Source of the DNA: an uncultured Clostridia bacterium
GTDB lineage: Bacteria; Bacillota; Clostridia; TANB77; CAG-508
Direction: 5' to 3'
Assembly: GCA_947623595.1 (NCBI GenBank)
Contig: CANQHC010000013.1
Location: forward strand, 1-56,630
Length of the DNA stretch: 56,630 bases
In this document: piece by piece, positions 43,135 through 52,524 of the stretch
How the letters are laid out: each line of letters begins with the position of its first letter
How positions within the stretch are numbered: the first letter of the stretch is position 1
Notes under the pieces: generated by a model
Told to the model about the DNA's origin: nothing
What the model saw: only the letters and a program-made list of their open reading frames with translations
Database searches by the model: none
Made by a program: the position numbers and the translations under genes

Positions 43135-44250
43135 TTATATTTTAATTCTTATAGTCATCGTTTCAGGCTTTATTGTTTCAATCTGTTGTTCATTTGTATT
43201 TTGCATAGTGTTATTTGTATTTTGTTGTTGATTTAATTCACTATTATTCATTGGAATATTTGGTAAATTATTATTTGTATTTTGCTCTACATTTTGTTGA
43301 TTGTTTATAATTTGTTTTTGTTCTTCTAATAATTTTTTGTATTGGTCATAGTTTGTATACACTTTTTGGAATTGAATATATGTTCCAGTTCGATCGTTTT
43401 GATATGGGATATTAAACTTTATGCTAAATTTTTTTGTGTAACCTGGTGCTATTTCCAAATTACTTAGTAGTATTTCTCCTAAATAAGCATTATAATTATA
43501 GTTATTATTATCTGTTAAAATAATATCCTTTGAATCTTGTAAATCACTCATTAGTATTGTTTGAGTGGTATCGTTTTTTACTGTCATTATATAAGTTGTA
43601 TAATTTTGAAATACACTTTTTTCATTTACTTGTACATTTATTCCCTTCATATTTACACTTTTATTTACCGGTTTCTTTTGAATAAAATTACTAATATTTA
43701 ATTTTAATTCATCATCCTGTTTTACTATTGTAATGTAATCAGAAAAGTTACCACCTTCTACTTTTCCTCCAGTTGCTAAAAGATTTCCTTCTTGATATAT
43801 AATTTGATAAGTATATGCTGTACTATATGCTTGCCACAATTCTAATTTATAGCTTTTAGTACTCTGAAAAATAGCATCAACATAATACTTGGCAAATTGA
43901 TTTACATCTGGATAAATTGCTTCCTTACAGTCATTGCTTAAAAAATCATATGCTGACTGGTAATTTTTTTGGTTACATTCATTTACAAACTTACTAATTA
44001 TATCTGCATTTTCTTCTGCTTTTTTATTTGTAATTTGTGTTCCTGTTATAACTGATTCACTTGGTTTTGTAACATCTATTGCAACTTGTTTATTTGAAAC
44101 TTCATCTGAAGTTCCTCCATCTTTATTTTTTATATTCATTTTTATCATACTATTTATGAAATGAATCATAAAAATACCAAAGGCTATCGCTCCGATGATA
44201 GTTAAAACCTTTTTTCTATTTTCTCGAAAATACTTTATTAACCATCTCAT
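43135..44250 (-). CDS. Membrane protein with NTF2-like and beta-sandwich domains
   Basis: This 371-aa protein has an AAAGGAGG site and one membrane helix (residues 16-36). An NTF2-like segment follows (about 75-195; NYQSAYDFLSNDCKEAIYPDVNQFAKYYVDAIF). Next is a beta-sandwich (about 205-300) with the phrase YTTYIMTVKNDTTQTILMSDLQD, like DUF4352-type domains. It ends in an Asn/Gln-rich tail (NNQQNVEQNTNNN), an unusual low-complexity finish. It is directly after the VirB6-like gene. It is the fourth NTF2-type subunit of the operon and may be the true VirB8 equivalent. Confidence 0.72.
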   Translation of the reverse strand: MRWLIKYFRENRKKVLTIIGAIAFGIFMIHFINSMIKMNIKNKDGGTSDEVSNKQVAIDVTKPSESVITGTQITNKKAEENADIISKFVNECNQKNYQSAYDFLSNDCKEAIYPDVNQFAKYYVDAIFQSTKSYKLELWQAYSTAYTYQIIYQEGNLLATGGKVEGGNFSDYITIVKQDDELKLNISNFIQKKPVNKSVNMKGINVQVNEKSVFQNYTTYIMTVKNDTTQTILMSDLQDSKDIILTDNNNYNYNAYLGEILLSNLEIAPGYTKKFSIKFNIPYQNDRTGTYIQFQKVYTNYDQYKKLLEEQKQIINNQQNVEQNTNNNLPNIPMNNSELNQQQNTNNTMQNTNEQQIETIKPETMTIRIKI

Positions 44251-44271
44251 TGCAATAGCCTCCTTTATTAA

Positions 44272-47103
44272 TTAACCTATTTTATGTATTTGTTTTACTC
44301 TTCTCATAATTTGTTTTGCATTTTCCTCTGCTTGTTTTGCTGATAATGCACTATTCTTCTTTTGAATCTTTTTAGCCCATGATTTTGTTAAATTTGATAC
44401 ATATTTTTCATCCGTTAGTTTAGTAGGATCTTGTATTTGTTTTGCCATCTTTGTTGCTGTTATTGCTTGTGTTTTTGCTAAATCTCTTCTTTGTTGTTCA
44501 TTTAATGATGCATGATTAGTTTCTAAGTCTTTTGAAATACTATCTTCAAGCTCTAATCCTGAAATTATATCTGAAGAGTCTGTAATTCCTGCTTGATAGT
44601 AATCTATTCCTCTTTCAACAGTTACATCCAATTCTTTTTCAGTTTGATCCCTTCCTTCTGGTTGATATTGGCTCATTTGCTCTCTAAATGTATCGTCTTT
44701 TCTTAGTTCTTGAGCTTGTCTTTGTACTGCTCTTTCTCTAGTGGTTTGACCTGTCCAGCCTCCTATAAATCCTTGTACAGGAGCACTATTTTTAACTGCT
44801 CTACCTACACCAGCAACTCTTCCTGGAATACTTGAAACAGCATCTGCTCCAACCGTTGCTCCTAATACAGCTCCTCCAGCACCATATTTTGCTATATCTT
44901 CTAGATTTTCACCTGTAATTCCTGCTGCCACACCTACGGCTCCTGTTCCTAAAGTAGTTGCTGCTCTAATTCCAACCTTGGCAACTCCCTTAGCAAAATT
45001 ACGTCTCCATATTTTATTTCCTACTGTTGATTTAGCAGCTCCTTTTATTCCTCTAATAGCTCTTGTATGTATTGGTGTTGGTGTTGGTTGAGGTCTACTG
45101 TCTGGACTTGGAGATTCTGTTTGTTGACTATCTTCTGAACCATTATCACTTTCTTCATCATCTGAATTAGGTAAAGGTACTGGATTTGGCTGTGATGCAA
45201 TTGGTTGTTGTCTAGATTGCTCATACTGTCTTTGTTGCTCTTCTAGTTCAGCAAGCCTTGCTTGCCTTTGACCATCTAAATACATATCTGCATAGTCTCT
45301 GTTTGGATCATTTAGTTCTTCTCTTAATCTTGCCATTTCATCTAACCTTTGCTGTTCTTCCATTGCCTCTCTAGCAGAATCTGCTCCTGGTATAGGTGTT
45401 GGTGGCTGTTCTCCAGCTCCAAGCTCTCCAGCTCCACGTTCTCCAGCTCCAAGTTCTCCAGCTCCACGTTCTCCTCCAGTTCCAGTTGGTAGCGCTGGTT
45501 GTCCTTCTCCAGGTGCACCTTCTAGTGGTGGATTGCCTCCAGGTGGTGGCAATTCTTCTGGACTTTGATCATTTCCTCCACCTAGTGGTACATCTGAGAA
45601 TCCATCAACTCCACTTGGTGCATTTGGATCTTTTATTGCTGGTTTTTTATCCTGTCTAATTGAATTATTTTGTCCACCTTTTCCGCCCTTTGCTCCACGA
45701 TTTAATATAGTACTTAGTCCTTTATATGCCAAAGCACCTCCTGCAAATGAACTTAAGCTTCCAGCTGTAGATGCTTTTTCAAATCCGAAAAATCTTCTTA
45801 ATATTTTTTCTGCTGGTTTTATAAATGCTAATACTACAATTGCATAAATTGGGTTACTTACTGCAAGGTCCATTGCTGTACCGACAAAAACTGTATAAAT
45901 AATTAAATGGAATGGCTGTAATAATGCATTAAATATGTATTCCTTTAACCACATGTTAAATGCTTGAGCTTTTCCATCTCCAATTTTATCTATTGGATAT
46001 GTAAGTGCTACTAATGGTGAAACTAATGTTAAGAATGCCATCATAATAACCCTTTTCAAATATGTCCATGTAAAAATTACAGTATATATAACCAGTGCTA
46101 AATATATGATTGTATATAACCATTTATCCCCTGCACCATTTAATTGTATTTGGAACCTAGCAAGTCCCATTAAGTCAGTTCTAAATGAAGTTATTTGACT
46201 TCCATATGTAACAACACCTGTCGATTCATCTGTTGTTGCACTATCATAAATAACTACTGGTATTTTATTTCCGTAATCCTTTTCTTTTCCACTAAGTGCT
46301 TTTGTTATTTCATCTGTAACTGTAATTGTGAATGCCATAATATAATGTAAGAAAAATACCAGACACATTGCAACTAGCCAATCTAATATCATTTGTTTGT
46401 ATTTAGCTTTATCTGATGCAGTACTACTTAATACCATTCTAATACCAACATATACTAAAACAATCATTAAACCAACTACTGTTAAGTTTCTAATTGCAAC
46501 ATACCAACTAGCTATTGTTTCATGTAATGAATTTGCTATTGAATGTTTATTTAGATCTTCATCTCCCCAATCCTTTGGAGAAATAAAGTTAATATCTAAA
46601 GCTGGAACTGAACCTGAAAATATTTTTTCTGGTGAATATTTTGTTACTGGAATACCAAAATTCAAACTTTCATCTGTTAAGCCAATTGAATCAAATAATG
46701 ATGCAACTAACCCTTTGTCTATGTCTTCTGAATTAAATTTTCTAGCAGATACCCCATCTTCTGTACCACCATAATATATTTCCGGATATTTATCGCTATA
46801 ACTTCCATCATCAACTGATGCTTGATATTCTTCTGCTGATAGTAGAAATGCATTTAGGAAGCTACCTGTTCCTACTCCCATTGTAGAGCCATCTCCAAAA
46901 TCTCCATCTACCATGAATTTTTGAAGACCAGCAACTACGACGTCTCCTATCATAGCAAGAAAATCTACAATTGGATCAGACAAAATACCTCCCAAATCAA
47001 CCGCTCTAGAATAAGTTGGTACTATGAAATTAATTAATATTGCTGATATAATAGCAATTAATATCTTTTGTACTGCTTTTTTGCTATTAATTAGTTTTTT
47101 CAT
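44272..47103 (-). CDS. VirB6/TrbL-like polytopic channel protein
   Basis: This 943-aa protein is the likely inner-membrane channel subunit. A signal-like helix is at residues 14-33. Polytopic hydrophobic segments lie between about 195 and 435 (LTVVGLMIVLVYVGIRMVL, LDWLVAMCLVFFLHYIMAF, IYLALVIYTVIFTW, MMAFLTLVSPLVALTYPI, FHLIIYTVFVGTAMDLAV). A long soluble C-terminal region (450-943) is rich in Pro, Gly and Gln and contains a GAGEL/GAGER tandem repeat. VirB6/TrbL proteins with long tails are typical of Gram-positive type IV systems. AGGAGG precedes the ATG, 8 nt after the ATPase gene. Confidence 0.85.
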   Translation of the reverse strand: MKKLINSKKAVQKILIAIISAILINFIVPTYSRAVDLGGILSDPIVDFLAMIGDVVVAGLQKFMVDGDFGDGSTMGVGTGSFLNAFLLSAEEYQASVDDGSYSDKYPEIYYGGTEDGVSARKFNSEDIDKGLVASLFDSIGLTDESLNFGIPVTKYSPEKIFSGSVPALDINFISPKDWGDEDLNKHSIANSLHETIASWYVAIRNLTVVGLMIVLVYVGIRMVLSSTASDKAKYKQMILDWLVAMCLVFFLHYIMAFTITVTDEITKALSGKEKDYGNKIPVVIYDSATTDESTGVVTYGSQITSFRTDLMGLARFQIQLNGAGDKWLYTIIYLALVIYTVIFTWTYLKRVIMMAFLTLVSPLVALTYPIDKIGDGKAQAFNMWLKEYIFNALLQPFHLIIYTVFVGTAMDLAVSNPIYAIVVLAFIKPAEKILRRFFGFEKASTAGSLSSFAGGALAYKGLSTILNRGAKGGKGGQNNSIRQDKKPAIKDPNAPSGVDGFSDVPLGGGNDQSPEELPPPGGNPPLEGAPGEGQPALPTGTGGERGAGELGAGERGAGELGAGEQPPTPIPGADSAREAMEEQQRLDEMARLREELNDPNRDYADMYLDGQRQARLAELEEQQRQYEQSRQQPIASQPNPVPLPNSDDEESDNGSEDSQQTESPSPDSRPQPTPTPIHTRAIRGIKGAAKSTVGNKIWRRNFAKGVAKVGIRAATTLGTGAVGVAAGITGENLEDIAKYGAGGAVLGATVGADAVSSIPGRVAGVGRAVKNSAPVQGFIGGWTGQTTRERAVQRQAQELRKDDTFREQMSQYQPEGRDQTEKELDVTVERGIDYYQAGITDSSDIISGLELEDSISKDLETNHASLNEQQRRDLAKTQAITATKMAKQIQDPTKLTDEKYVSNLTKSWAKKIQKKNSALSAKQAEENAKQIMRRVKQIHKIG
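45411..45470 (-). repeat. 15-nt tandem repeat in the VirB6-like gene
   Basis: Four 15-nt units based on CTCCAGCTCCA encode alternating GAGEL and GAGER pentapeptides in the linker. Copy number may vary between strains. Confidence 0.75.
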
Positions 47104-47111
47104 AACTCCTC

Positions 47112-49091
47112 CTAATAACTAATTGATTTTCTACTTTTGTTTTTATTCATTAGTTTATTTAAGTTTGTTTCAACAAATTCGAATTCTTTAGCTGTTGGTT
47201 GTATTTGAATAATAGCTCCATCTGCTCCTACTTTTAATAGCCCTTCTCCTTTAAAGCAAGTAACTAAGAAGTTTGATTCACCTTCACTTAGTTTAAATAC
47301 TTCTTTTAGATATTGAATTTCTGATTTATCCTGTGCTAAAAATAACTTTGTATCTGATGAAGTTAATACTGCTTGTGCTTCTGGTTTCTCATAGAAGTCT
47401 TGGAACCTTTGAGAAATAATTGCTAATGATACATTTCTTTTTCTAGCACGTCTTGCCATAGTATTTAAGAAATCTACAGCTTCTGGGTATGGTAAAAGCA
47501 TCCATGCCTCATCAACTAATACTCTTTTTTTAGCAGCTTTTGATCTATCTTCACTGTTTTTCTTAACATATTTTTCCCATATCCATGCAAGTAAAATTTG
47601 TTGTGCTAATGGCCTTGCAAACCTTTCCTCTAGTTGTGATATATCTAAGTTTATAAATAATGTTCCATCCAATAAGTCGAATGTGGATTGTCCATCAAAG
47701 TAAGCCATTTGTCCATCATATTCTCTAATGTATTGTTTCATAACTTTTAATAAATAACTGTAATGGAAGTTATAGTCAGGATTTGTATTAGCAGATGCTT
47801 TTGCTTGCATTCTTTTATACCAAGAACCAATTGTTGGCATTTGCTTTTTCTCTTTTCCTAACATATTTGTTAATCCACTTTCTGTAGATTCATATAAGCT
47901 ATTTGGATCTGAAGTAATACCATGTGCTGCATATTCTTCTGATACTGATTCTGCTATAATTTGTTTTGTAAGCTCATTTACTTCTTGGCTTCTTGTACTA
48001 CCTCTTGCCATTGTAAGTAAAGCTTGTGTTACGTCTTCTACTTTATTTTCTACATTTAATACTAGCCTGTCCCTACCTGTAATTTCGTCTTTTACTATTT
48101 CTGTTTCTATATCAAATATATTTATAACTGTTTTTGATGTTGGTGATAGTACTACATTTATTCCTCCTAAGCTTTCTGCCACTATGCTGTACTCACCTTC
48201 TGCATCTAGTGCTAAACTTTGAATTCCCATTAATACTGCTGAACGTGAAATTAAAGTTTTCATGGTAACAGATTTACCAGCACCTGATTTAGCAAAAATA
48301 ACCATGTTATAATTTGTTAATGAATTATGAAAGTTATCAAATAAAATTGGTACTCCGGTTTGCTTATTAATTCCTAATGGTATTCCTGTTGGATGCCCAA
48401 CCTCTGATGTGGTAAATGGAAATACTGTTCCCATTGATCTACGGTCAAAAGTATGTATTTTTTTAATTTTATCATCCATTAAAGGAAGATTTGATTTGAA
48501 TGCATCTTCTTGCATTGCCCATGCACTTTTTATATTTACTAATGATTTAGACATTTCTGTTGCAAGTAGCTTTGTATATTTATCCAAGTCTTCTAGACTG
48601 TATGCAAATAATGTTGCTACTATTGATGCTTCATAAAGTTTATTAAAGCCTGCTGCAATTTCATCTCTTAATTGCTCAGCTTCTGCTCTTTTTTGCCCTA
48701 ATGTACTTTCTCTGTTAATATTTCCTCTATCTGCTGCAACAATTCTTTCTGTTTCTAGTTCATTTATAACTCTATTTAATTCATTTTGTGACCTTGATTC
48801 TTGAATTGGATTTATATATATTGATGTATTTATATCTCCAAACAAGTACATATCCCTAAACAATTCTGGGAAAGTACACATTCTTGGCAAGCTTGATACG
48901 AAGAAGCTTCTGGCATATCTTGTTACATTAGAAATTATTTCTAAGTGATCTATATTGCTAGAATCTATTCCTGCTGGAGCAATTAACTCTTTAATTGTTT
49001 TCTTTTTTAAGATTTTATATCTATCTGGACTTGTATAATCATTATGCTGATTTTGTATTTCTACTTCTTTTGCCTTGTTTTTCTTGCTCAT
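47112..49091 (-). CDS. virB4: VirB4-type secretion ATPase
   Basis: This protein has 659 aa from the ATG at 49091, chosen for the GAAGGAGGT site. It is the energising ATPase of the type IV-like machine at the inner face of the membrane. An N-terminal domain (about 20-240) is followed by the RecA-like motor. Walker A is SGAGKSV (about 269-275), Walker B is VLVDEAW (about 525-531), and conserved LALDAEGEY and AIISQRFQDF follow. It overlaps the upstream TraC-like gene by 50 nt, a sign of coupled translation. All motor residues look intact, so the machine is likely active. Confidence 0.93.
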   Translation of the reverse strand: MSKKNKAKEVEIQNQHNDYTSPDRYKILKKKTIKELIAPAGIDSSNIDHLEIISNVTRYARSFFVSSLPRMCTFPELFRDMYLFGDINTSIYINPIQESRSQNELNRVINELETERIVAADRGNINRESTLGQKRAEAEQLRDEIAAGFNKLYEASIVATLFAYSLEDLDKYTKLLATEMSKSLVNIKSAWAMQEDAFKSNLPLMDDKIKKIHTFDRRSMGTVFPFTTSEVGHPTGIPLGINKQTGVPILFDNFHNSLTNYNMVIFAKSGAGKSVTMKTLISRSAVLMGIQSLALDAEGEYSIVAESLGGINVVLSPTSKTVINIFDIETEIVKDEITGRDRLVLNVENKVEDVTQALLTMARGSTRSQEVNELTKQIIAESVSEEYAAHGITSDPNSLYESTESGLTNMLGKEKKQMPTIGSWYKRMQAKASANTNPDYNFHYSYLLKVMKQYIREYDGQMAYFDGQSTFDLLDGTLFINLDISQLEERFARPLAQQILLAWIWEKYVKKNSEDRSKAAKKRVLVDEAWMLLPYPEAVDFLNTMARRARKRNVSLAIISQRFQDFYEKPEAQAVLTSSDTKLFLAQDKSEIQYLKEVFKLSEGESNFLVTCFKGEGLLKVGADGAIIQIQPTAKEFEFVETNLNKLMNKNKSRKSISY

Positions 49092-50280
49092 TTTCCGTAC
49101 CTCCTTCTTCTGTAGCTTTTTGTTTTTTACTTCTTTTTCTTTTGATTTTTTCTTCTTTAATTTTTGATTTGGCATTTTCTGCAACATCTGGCCCGATGTA
49201 TGCTTCATTTTCATCAATTATTAATTGTGCCATTTGTGCTATTAAATCATCCATAGTTTCTTCTTTTTTCTCTAGTTGTTTTTGTTTTTCAGATTTTGCT
49301 TCTAATACTTTTTCGTTTGCTAAATTAAATGCTTCTTTTTCAATTTTTTGATTTAATACATTCATTTTTTTATCTAATATATCTGGCGCAGTTGAATATA
49401 ATTCGTCATATCCTGCTTGCATTGCTTTATCTATTCCAAATATTTCTGCATCATCACGATTATATGCTACATATAATAAGTCAACTAATCCATTTGAATC
49501 TAATACTTTTCCATTTACACCACATACAGATAATGTTCTTATTATTGATTGAGCTCTTGTATATAATTCTGAAAAAGCTAAGTTTCTAATTTCTTGTTGA
49601 TCAAAATTATTATCTCCTAACTCCTCTGGGAAATATGGAATTACTACATAATATTTTTGATTTAATACGTTTTTATTTAAACTCATTCTTTCTGTTGTAT
49701 ATATAATATCTTTACCATATTCGCATAAGTTAATATCTTTTGTAAGCTCATAAAAAGCTGCATCTAACTGTTCTTTAGTATACTCATCAGAAGTTACCAT
49801 TTGTTCATATTTGCGTTTTTCTTTTTCTAGGTTATCTTCTAATTCTTTTACCTTTGCGCGATATGTTTGTATACTGCTTTCTAGATTTATAGTTCTAGTT
49901 TGTGTATATATTTGAATTGGGTGCCTAATTGTATTTAAGAATTGGATAAATCCTTCTTCTACTGCATTTTTTTCAACTTCTGACATTAAGTCATAGTTTA
50001 CGCCTTGGCATTCTACAACCATTACATATTTCTTGCTGTCTTTGGTTATTATCATGTTATCTTCTATTTTATTAAATTCCATAAAATCAAAAACAGATTC
50101 TGTACTTAGTGCCTTTTTTGGTGTTGCTTTTTGTGATGATGTTTGTTTTGTTTGCCCACTGACCATTGCTTTATCATCATTACTACTTTTTGATTTAAAG
50201 TATAGTATACAAAGAATTCCTAATAATATTAGCATTACTATTAAAATGACTACTAATACCATTGTAATTGTTTCAATCAT
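49042..50280 (-). CDS. Membrane-anchored TraC/VirB4-N-like protein without ATPase motor
   Basis: This protein has 412 aa from the ATG at 50280 (AAGGAGGG site, ATGATTGA overlapping the stop of the PrgI gene). A membrane helix (residues 4-28) is followed by a domain like the N-terminal part of VirB4/TraC. KKYVMVVECQGVNYDLMSEVEKNAVEEGFIQFL and IQIYTQTRTINLESSI are the clearest parts. No Walker motifs are present. A coiled coil (about 330-355) and a very basic end (KRKRSKKQK) follow. It probably docks the VirB4 ATPase to the membrane or channel. Confidence 0.8.
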   Translation of the reverse strand: MIETITMVLVVILIVMLILLGILCILYFKSKSSNDDKAMVSGQTKQTSSQKATPKKALSTESVFDFMEFNKIEDNMIITKDSKKYVMVVECQGVNYDLMSEVEKNAVEEGFIQFLNTIRHPIQIYTQTRTINLESSIQTYRAKVKELEDNLEKEKRKYEQMVTSDEYTKEQLDAAFYELTKDINLCEYGKDIIYTTERMSLNKNVLNQKYYVVIPYFPEELGDNNFDQQEIRNLAFSELYTRAQSIIRTLSVCGVNGKVLDSNGLVDLLYVAYNRDDAEIFGIDKAMQAGYDELYSTAPDILDKKMNVLNQKIEKEAFNLANEKVLEAKSEKQKQLEKKEETMDDLIAQMAQLIIDENEAYIGPDVAENAKSKIKEEKIKRKRSKKQKATEEGGTENEQEKQGKRSRNTKSA

Positions 50281-50617
50281 TATTTTCGCCCTCCTTGTAT
50301 ACATATATTTTCTTTCCGCTCATTTTAAATTTAATAGCTCTTCTTATTATATCGTCGACATTTTCTCCACCAGTTTTTTTTGCAAATTCAAACTTGCCAA
50401 GTTCTGGCATTTTTAATGTGCCTATTGCAAAACCAATTAATGCTAATATTGCAACCATTATAAGACCTACCATAGTCATTTTTAAAGCTGAAAAAATGAA
50501 ATAAAATATTAATCCTACTCCTGCAAAAATTGTTGTGTAAAGTAAACTTTTTGTTGTAAAAATAAATAAAATTCTACCTTCACCTTTGACATTTCTGGGT
50601 AAATAATAGGTGCCCAT
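50273..50617 (-). CDS. PrgI/VirB3-like inner membrane protein
   Basis: This protein has 114 aa from the ATG at 50617, set by the AGGAGG site eight bases upstream rather than the longer frame. It starts GTYYLPRNVKGEGRIL, the PrgI-type opening, then has two membrane helices (about 25-43 and 48-66). It then has LGKFEFAKKTGGENVDDIIRRAIKFK, a common ending next to VirB4 proteins. VirB3/PrgI subunits sit beside VirB4 in the membrane. The gene is 8 nt overlapped by the next one. It follows the pilin cluster terminator. Confidence 0.85.
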   Translation of the reverse strand: MGTYYLPRNVKGEGRILFIFTTKSLLYTTIFAGVGLIFYFIFSALKMTMVGLIMVAILALIGFAIGTLKMPELGKFEFAKKTGGENVDDIIRRAIKFKMSGKKIYVYKEGENND

Positions 50618-50726
50618 GTTTTTCTCCTCCTTTGTAATTTTCAAAGAAATTCTGTAAGTACAGATTTCCCCTATTTTTACTTATAATTAATTATATCAAA
50701 TAATCTGATAAAATGTAACAAAAAAC

Positions 50727-50755
50727 GAAAAAAAAGTGCATTAAATGCACTTTTT
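50727..50755 (-). terminator. Terminator between pilins and machinery genes
   Basis: On the minus strand AAAAAGTGCATTTAATGCAC with a T tract, 55 nt past the third pilin stop and about 110 nt before the PrgI gene. Partial read-through would give many pilins per machine. Confidence 0.85.
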
Positions 50756-50809
50756 AATATTTTTGTAATAAATTTGTAATCTTTTTGTAATATGTAATTT
50801 TAAATTTTA

Positions 50810-51208
50810 TTATCCTTCAGAAGTAAGTAATGTTTCTGACATAGCGATTACTGCTTTTGCAATTGCAGATGCTCCAAAGATTAATACTGCACCAATTAAG
50901 TATGGAATCATTGTTTTCTTGTATTCTGCTTTTTCTGATGCACTACCAACCATATATTTAATACCTAATATTAAAAGTACTACAACTGCTACAATAATTC
51001 CTAATGTTGAAATCCATTGAATAATAGTATTTCCCATATTTCCTATTTGTGAATCATCATCATAACGATTATTTAGTAGTTCATCTACTTTTTGTCCTGC
51101 ACTTGAATCAGCAAATACTGTATTTGATAACATTAAAGTCATCATTGATACTAATAAAATTACGTAAAATATTTTCATTAGTACTATTGTTCTTTTTCTA
51201 TCTTTCAT
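50810..51208 (-). CDS. VirB2/TrbC-like pilin 3
   Basis: This 132-aa protein has a signal-like N-terminus (KIFYVILLVSMMTLMLSNTVFADS) and then two hydrophobic helices. These are separated by the short basic loop IKYMVGSASEKAEYKKTMIPY, the layout of TrbC/VirB2 major pilins. The helix sequences IIVAVVVLLILGI and LIGAVLIFGASAIAKAVI are Gly/Ala-rich as expected for packing in a filament. AAGGAGG precedes the ATG. It is closest in loop sequence to pilin 1. A strong terminator follows. Confidence 0.82.
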   Translation of the reverse strand: MKDRKRTIVLMKIFYVILLVSMMTLMLSNTVFADSSAGQKVDELLNNRYDDDSQIGNMGNTIIQWISTLGIIVAVVVLLILGIKYMVGSASEKAEYKKTMIPYLIGAVLIFGASAIAKAVIAMSETLLTSEG

Positions 51209-51245
51209 TTTTTTCCTCCTTTTATTTATTGTATTTATTTGATAT

Positions 51246-51266
51246 ATCTCATTATTTGAGATAATT
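51246..51266 (-). promoter_or_regulatory. Small hairpin in the leader of pilin 3
   Basis: ATCTCA-AATAA-TGAGAT hairpin about 40 nt before the pilin 3 ATG, without a T tract. It may be an RNA-processing or stability element. Confidence 0.4.
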
Positions 51267-51285
51267 TTAAAAACTTTTTTATATT

Positions 51286-51672
51286 TTATAATCCTTTTAA
51301 GATTTCAATTACTAATTTCCAAATTCCAAACCCTCCAAATATAGCAGCACATCCTGCAATATATGGTATTATGGATTCTTTTACTTTACTTTTTTGTTCT
51401 ACACTTCCAATCATAAACTGTACGCCTAAAATAATTCCAACAATAACCGCAATAGTAATTCCAATTACTAAAAATACATTATAAAGACTATCAGTTACTC
51501 CTTTGATTGATTCATCGGTAATTTCTACACTACCTTCTTCACCTTTTTTTATAAAGTCATCTCCCTTACTGACTATATCACCTGCTGCCAGTACTGGTGA
51601 AAATATTGTAAATGAAAAAAGGAAAAATAGTATTATTGAAAAAATTATTTTTTGTTTTTTTAAACTTTTCAT
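51286..51672 (-). CDS. VirB2/TrbC-like pilin 2
   Basis: This protein has 128 aa from the ATG at 51672. That start follows GAGGAGG, and the longer frame would begin inside the -10 region of the gene's own promoter. A signal-like segment (IIFSIILFFLFSFTIFSPVLAAG) is followed by the two-helix pilin core with loop VQFMIGSVEQKSKVKESIIPY. The core is more divergent than in pilins 1 and 3 (KSKVKES for KAEYKKT) and has a longer acidic region after the signal. It has its own strong promoter, unlike pilin 3. Confidence 0.8.
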   Translation of the reverse strand: MKSLKKQKIIFSIILFFLFSFTIFSPVLAAGDIVSKGDDFIKKGEEGSVEITDESIKGVTDSLYNVFLVIGITIAVIVGIILGVQFMIGSVEQKSKVKESIIPYIAGCAAIFGGFGIWKLVIEILKGL

Positions 51673-51708
51673 ATTTTTCCTCCTCTCACAAAATGTGCTA
51701 TTATTTTT

Positions 51709-51737
51709 ATTATACAATATTTTTTGCTATTTTTCAA
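51709..51737 (-). promoter_or_regulatory. Promoter of pilin 2
   Basis: On the minus strand TTGAAA-N17-TATAAT, 37 nt before the ATG at 51672. It matches the box pattern and spacer of the pilin 1 promoter. Confidence 0.8.
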
Positions 51738-51864
51738 CAATTATTATATTTTTCTAATTTTCTATACTATCATAAATTATTTTCTTATTAAATTTATTCT
51801 AATTTTTTAATTAATTTTTAAATTTCTTACGTATTTTTTTAATTGTTAATTTGTTTGTTATATA

Positions 51865-52239
51865 CTATTGTACATCTATATTTAAGCCTTGAAGCATAGA
51901 TATAACAAGTTTTAAAATTGATGAAATACCTACTACCATTACAAAACCTACTACATATGGTATCATTGTTTTTTTGTACTCTGCTTTTTGTTCCGCACTT
52001 CCAACCATATATCTAATTCCTAATGCTATTAAAGCACCAACTCCTATAATCATTCCTATTGAAGTAAAAATGCTTATAATACCACTTGCTTTTTGTGTGA
52101 GTGTATTATCTGCATCCAACCCTCCTGGGTTATAATAACCGGGGTTTGAAATTGGATCTGTAGCTTTACTAATATTTGGGATTACTAATAATGTTACTAC
52201 TAATAATATTGCTATTAATTTAGGTATTAATTTTGACAT
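51865..52239 (-). CDS. VirB2/TrbC-like pilin 1
   Basis: This 124-aa protein is the first gene of the cluster. It has a signal peptide (LIAILLVVTLLVIPNISKA), a short Pro/Asn/Gly region (ISNPGYYNPGGLDADN), and the two-helix pilin core with loop IRYMVGSAEQKAEYKKTMIPY. It is a typical size for TrbC/VirB2. AGGAGGGG precedes the ATG. It has a strong TTGAAA/TATAAT promoter. Three different pilins in a row are unusual and could make distinct or mixed filaments. Confidence 0.84.
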   Translation of the reverse strand: MSKLIPKLIAILLVVTLLVIPNISKATDPISNPGYYNPGGLDADNTLTQKASGIISIFTSIGMIIGVGALIALGIRYMVGSAEQKAEYKKTMIPYVVGFVMVVGISSILKLVISMLQGLNIDVQ

Positions 52240-52270
52240 AAAAACCCCTCCTATCTAAGTATTTTACTTT

Positions 52271-52299
52271 ATTATACACAACTTGTATATTTTTTTCAA
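52271..52299 (-). promoter_or_regulatory. Promoter of pilin 1 and the secretion operon
   Basis: On the minus strand TTGAAA-N17-TATAAT, 32 nt before the ATG at 52239. Confidence 0.82.
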
Positions 52300-52391
52300 G
52301 TACTTATTTTATTATAGGTAAATTTCTTTTCTCTTTGACAACATTGCTATTAATTTGTAGATTATTTTTGAGTGCCAAAACAAAAAAATAT

Positions 52392-52428
52392 AAAACCCTA
52401 ATTGAATATCGCTTTCAATCAAGGTTTT
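52392..52428 (-). terminator. Terminator of the Spo0E-like gene
   Basis: AAAACC...TTGAA pairs with TTCAA...GGTTTT around a short loop, with T-rich sequence on the minus side. It separates the Spo0E-like gene from the pilin promoter. Confidence 0.75.
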
Positions 52429-52524
52429 CTTAAAATTATTTTTTCGCATCTACTCTTCGTTGACAATTTTATTTTTGCTAATTTATCTTCTTTTATTTTT
52501 TTATAGACTATTAGCAATAACTTA

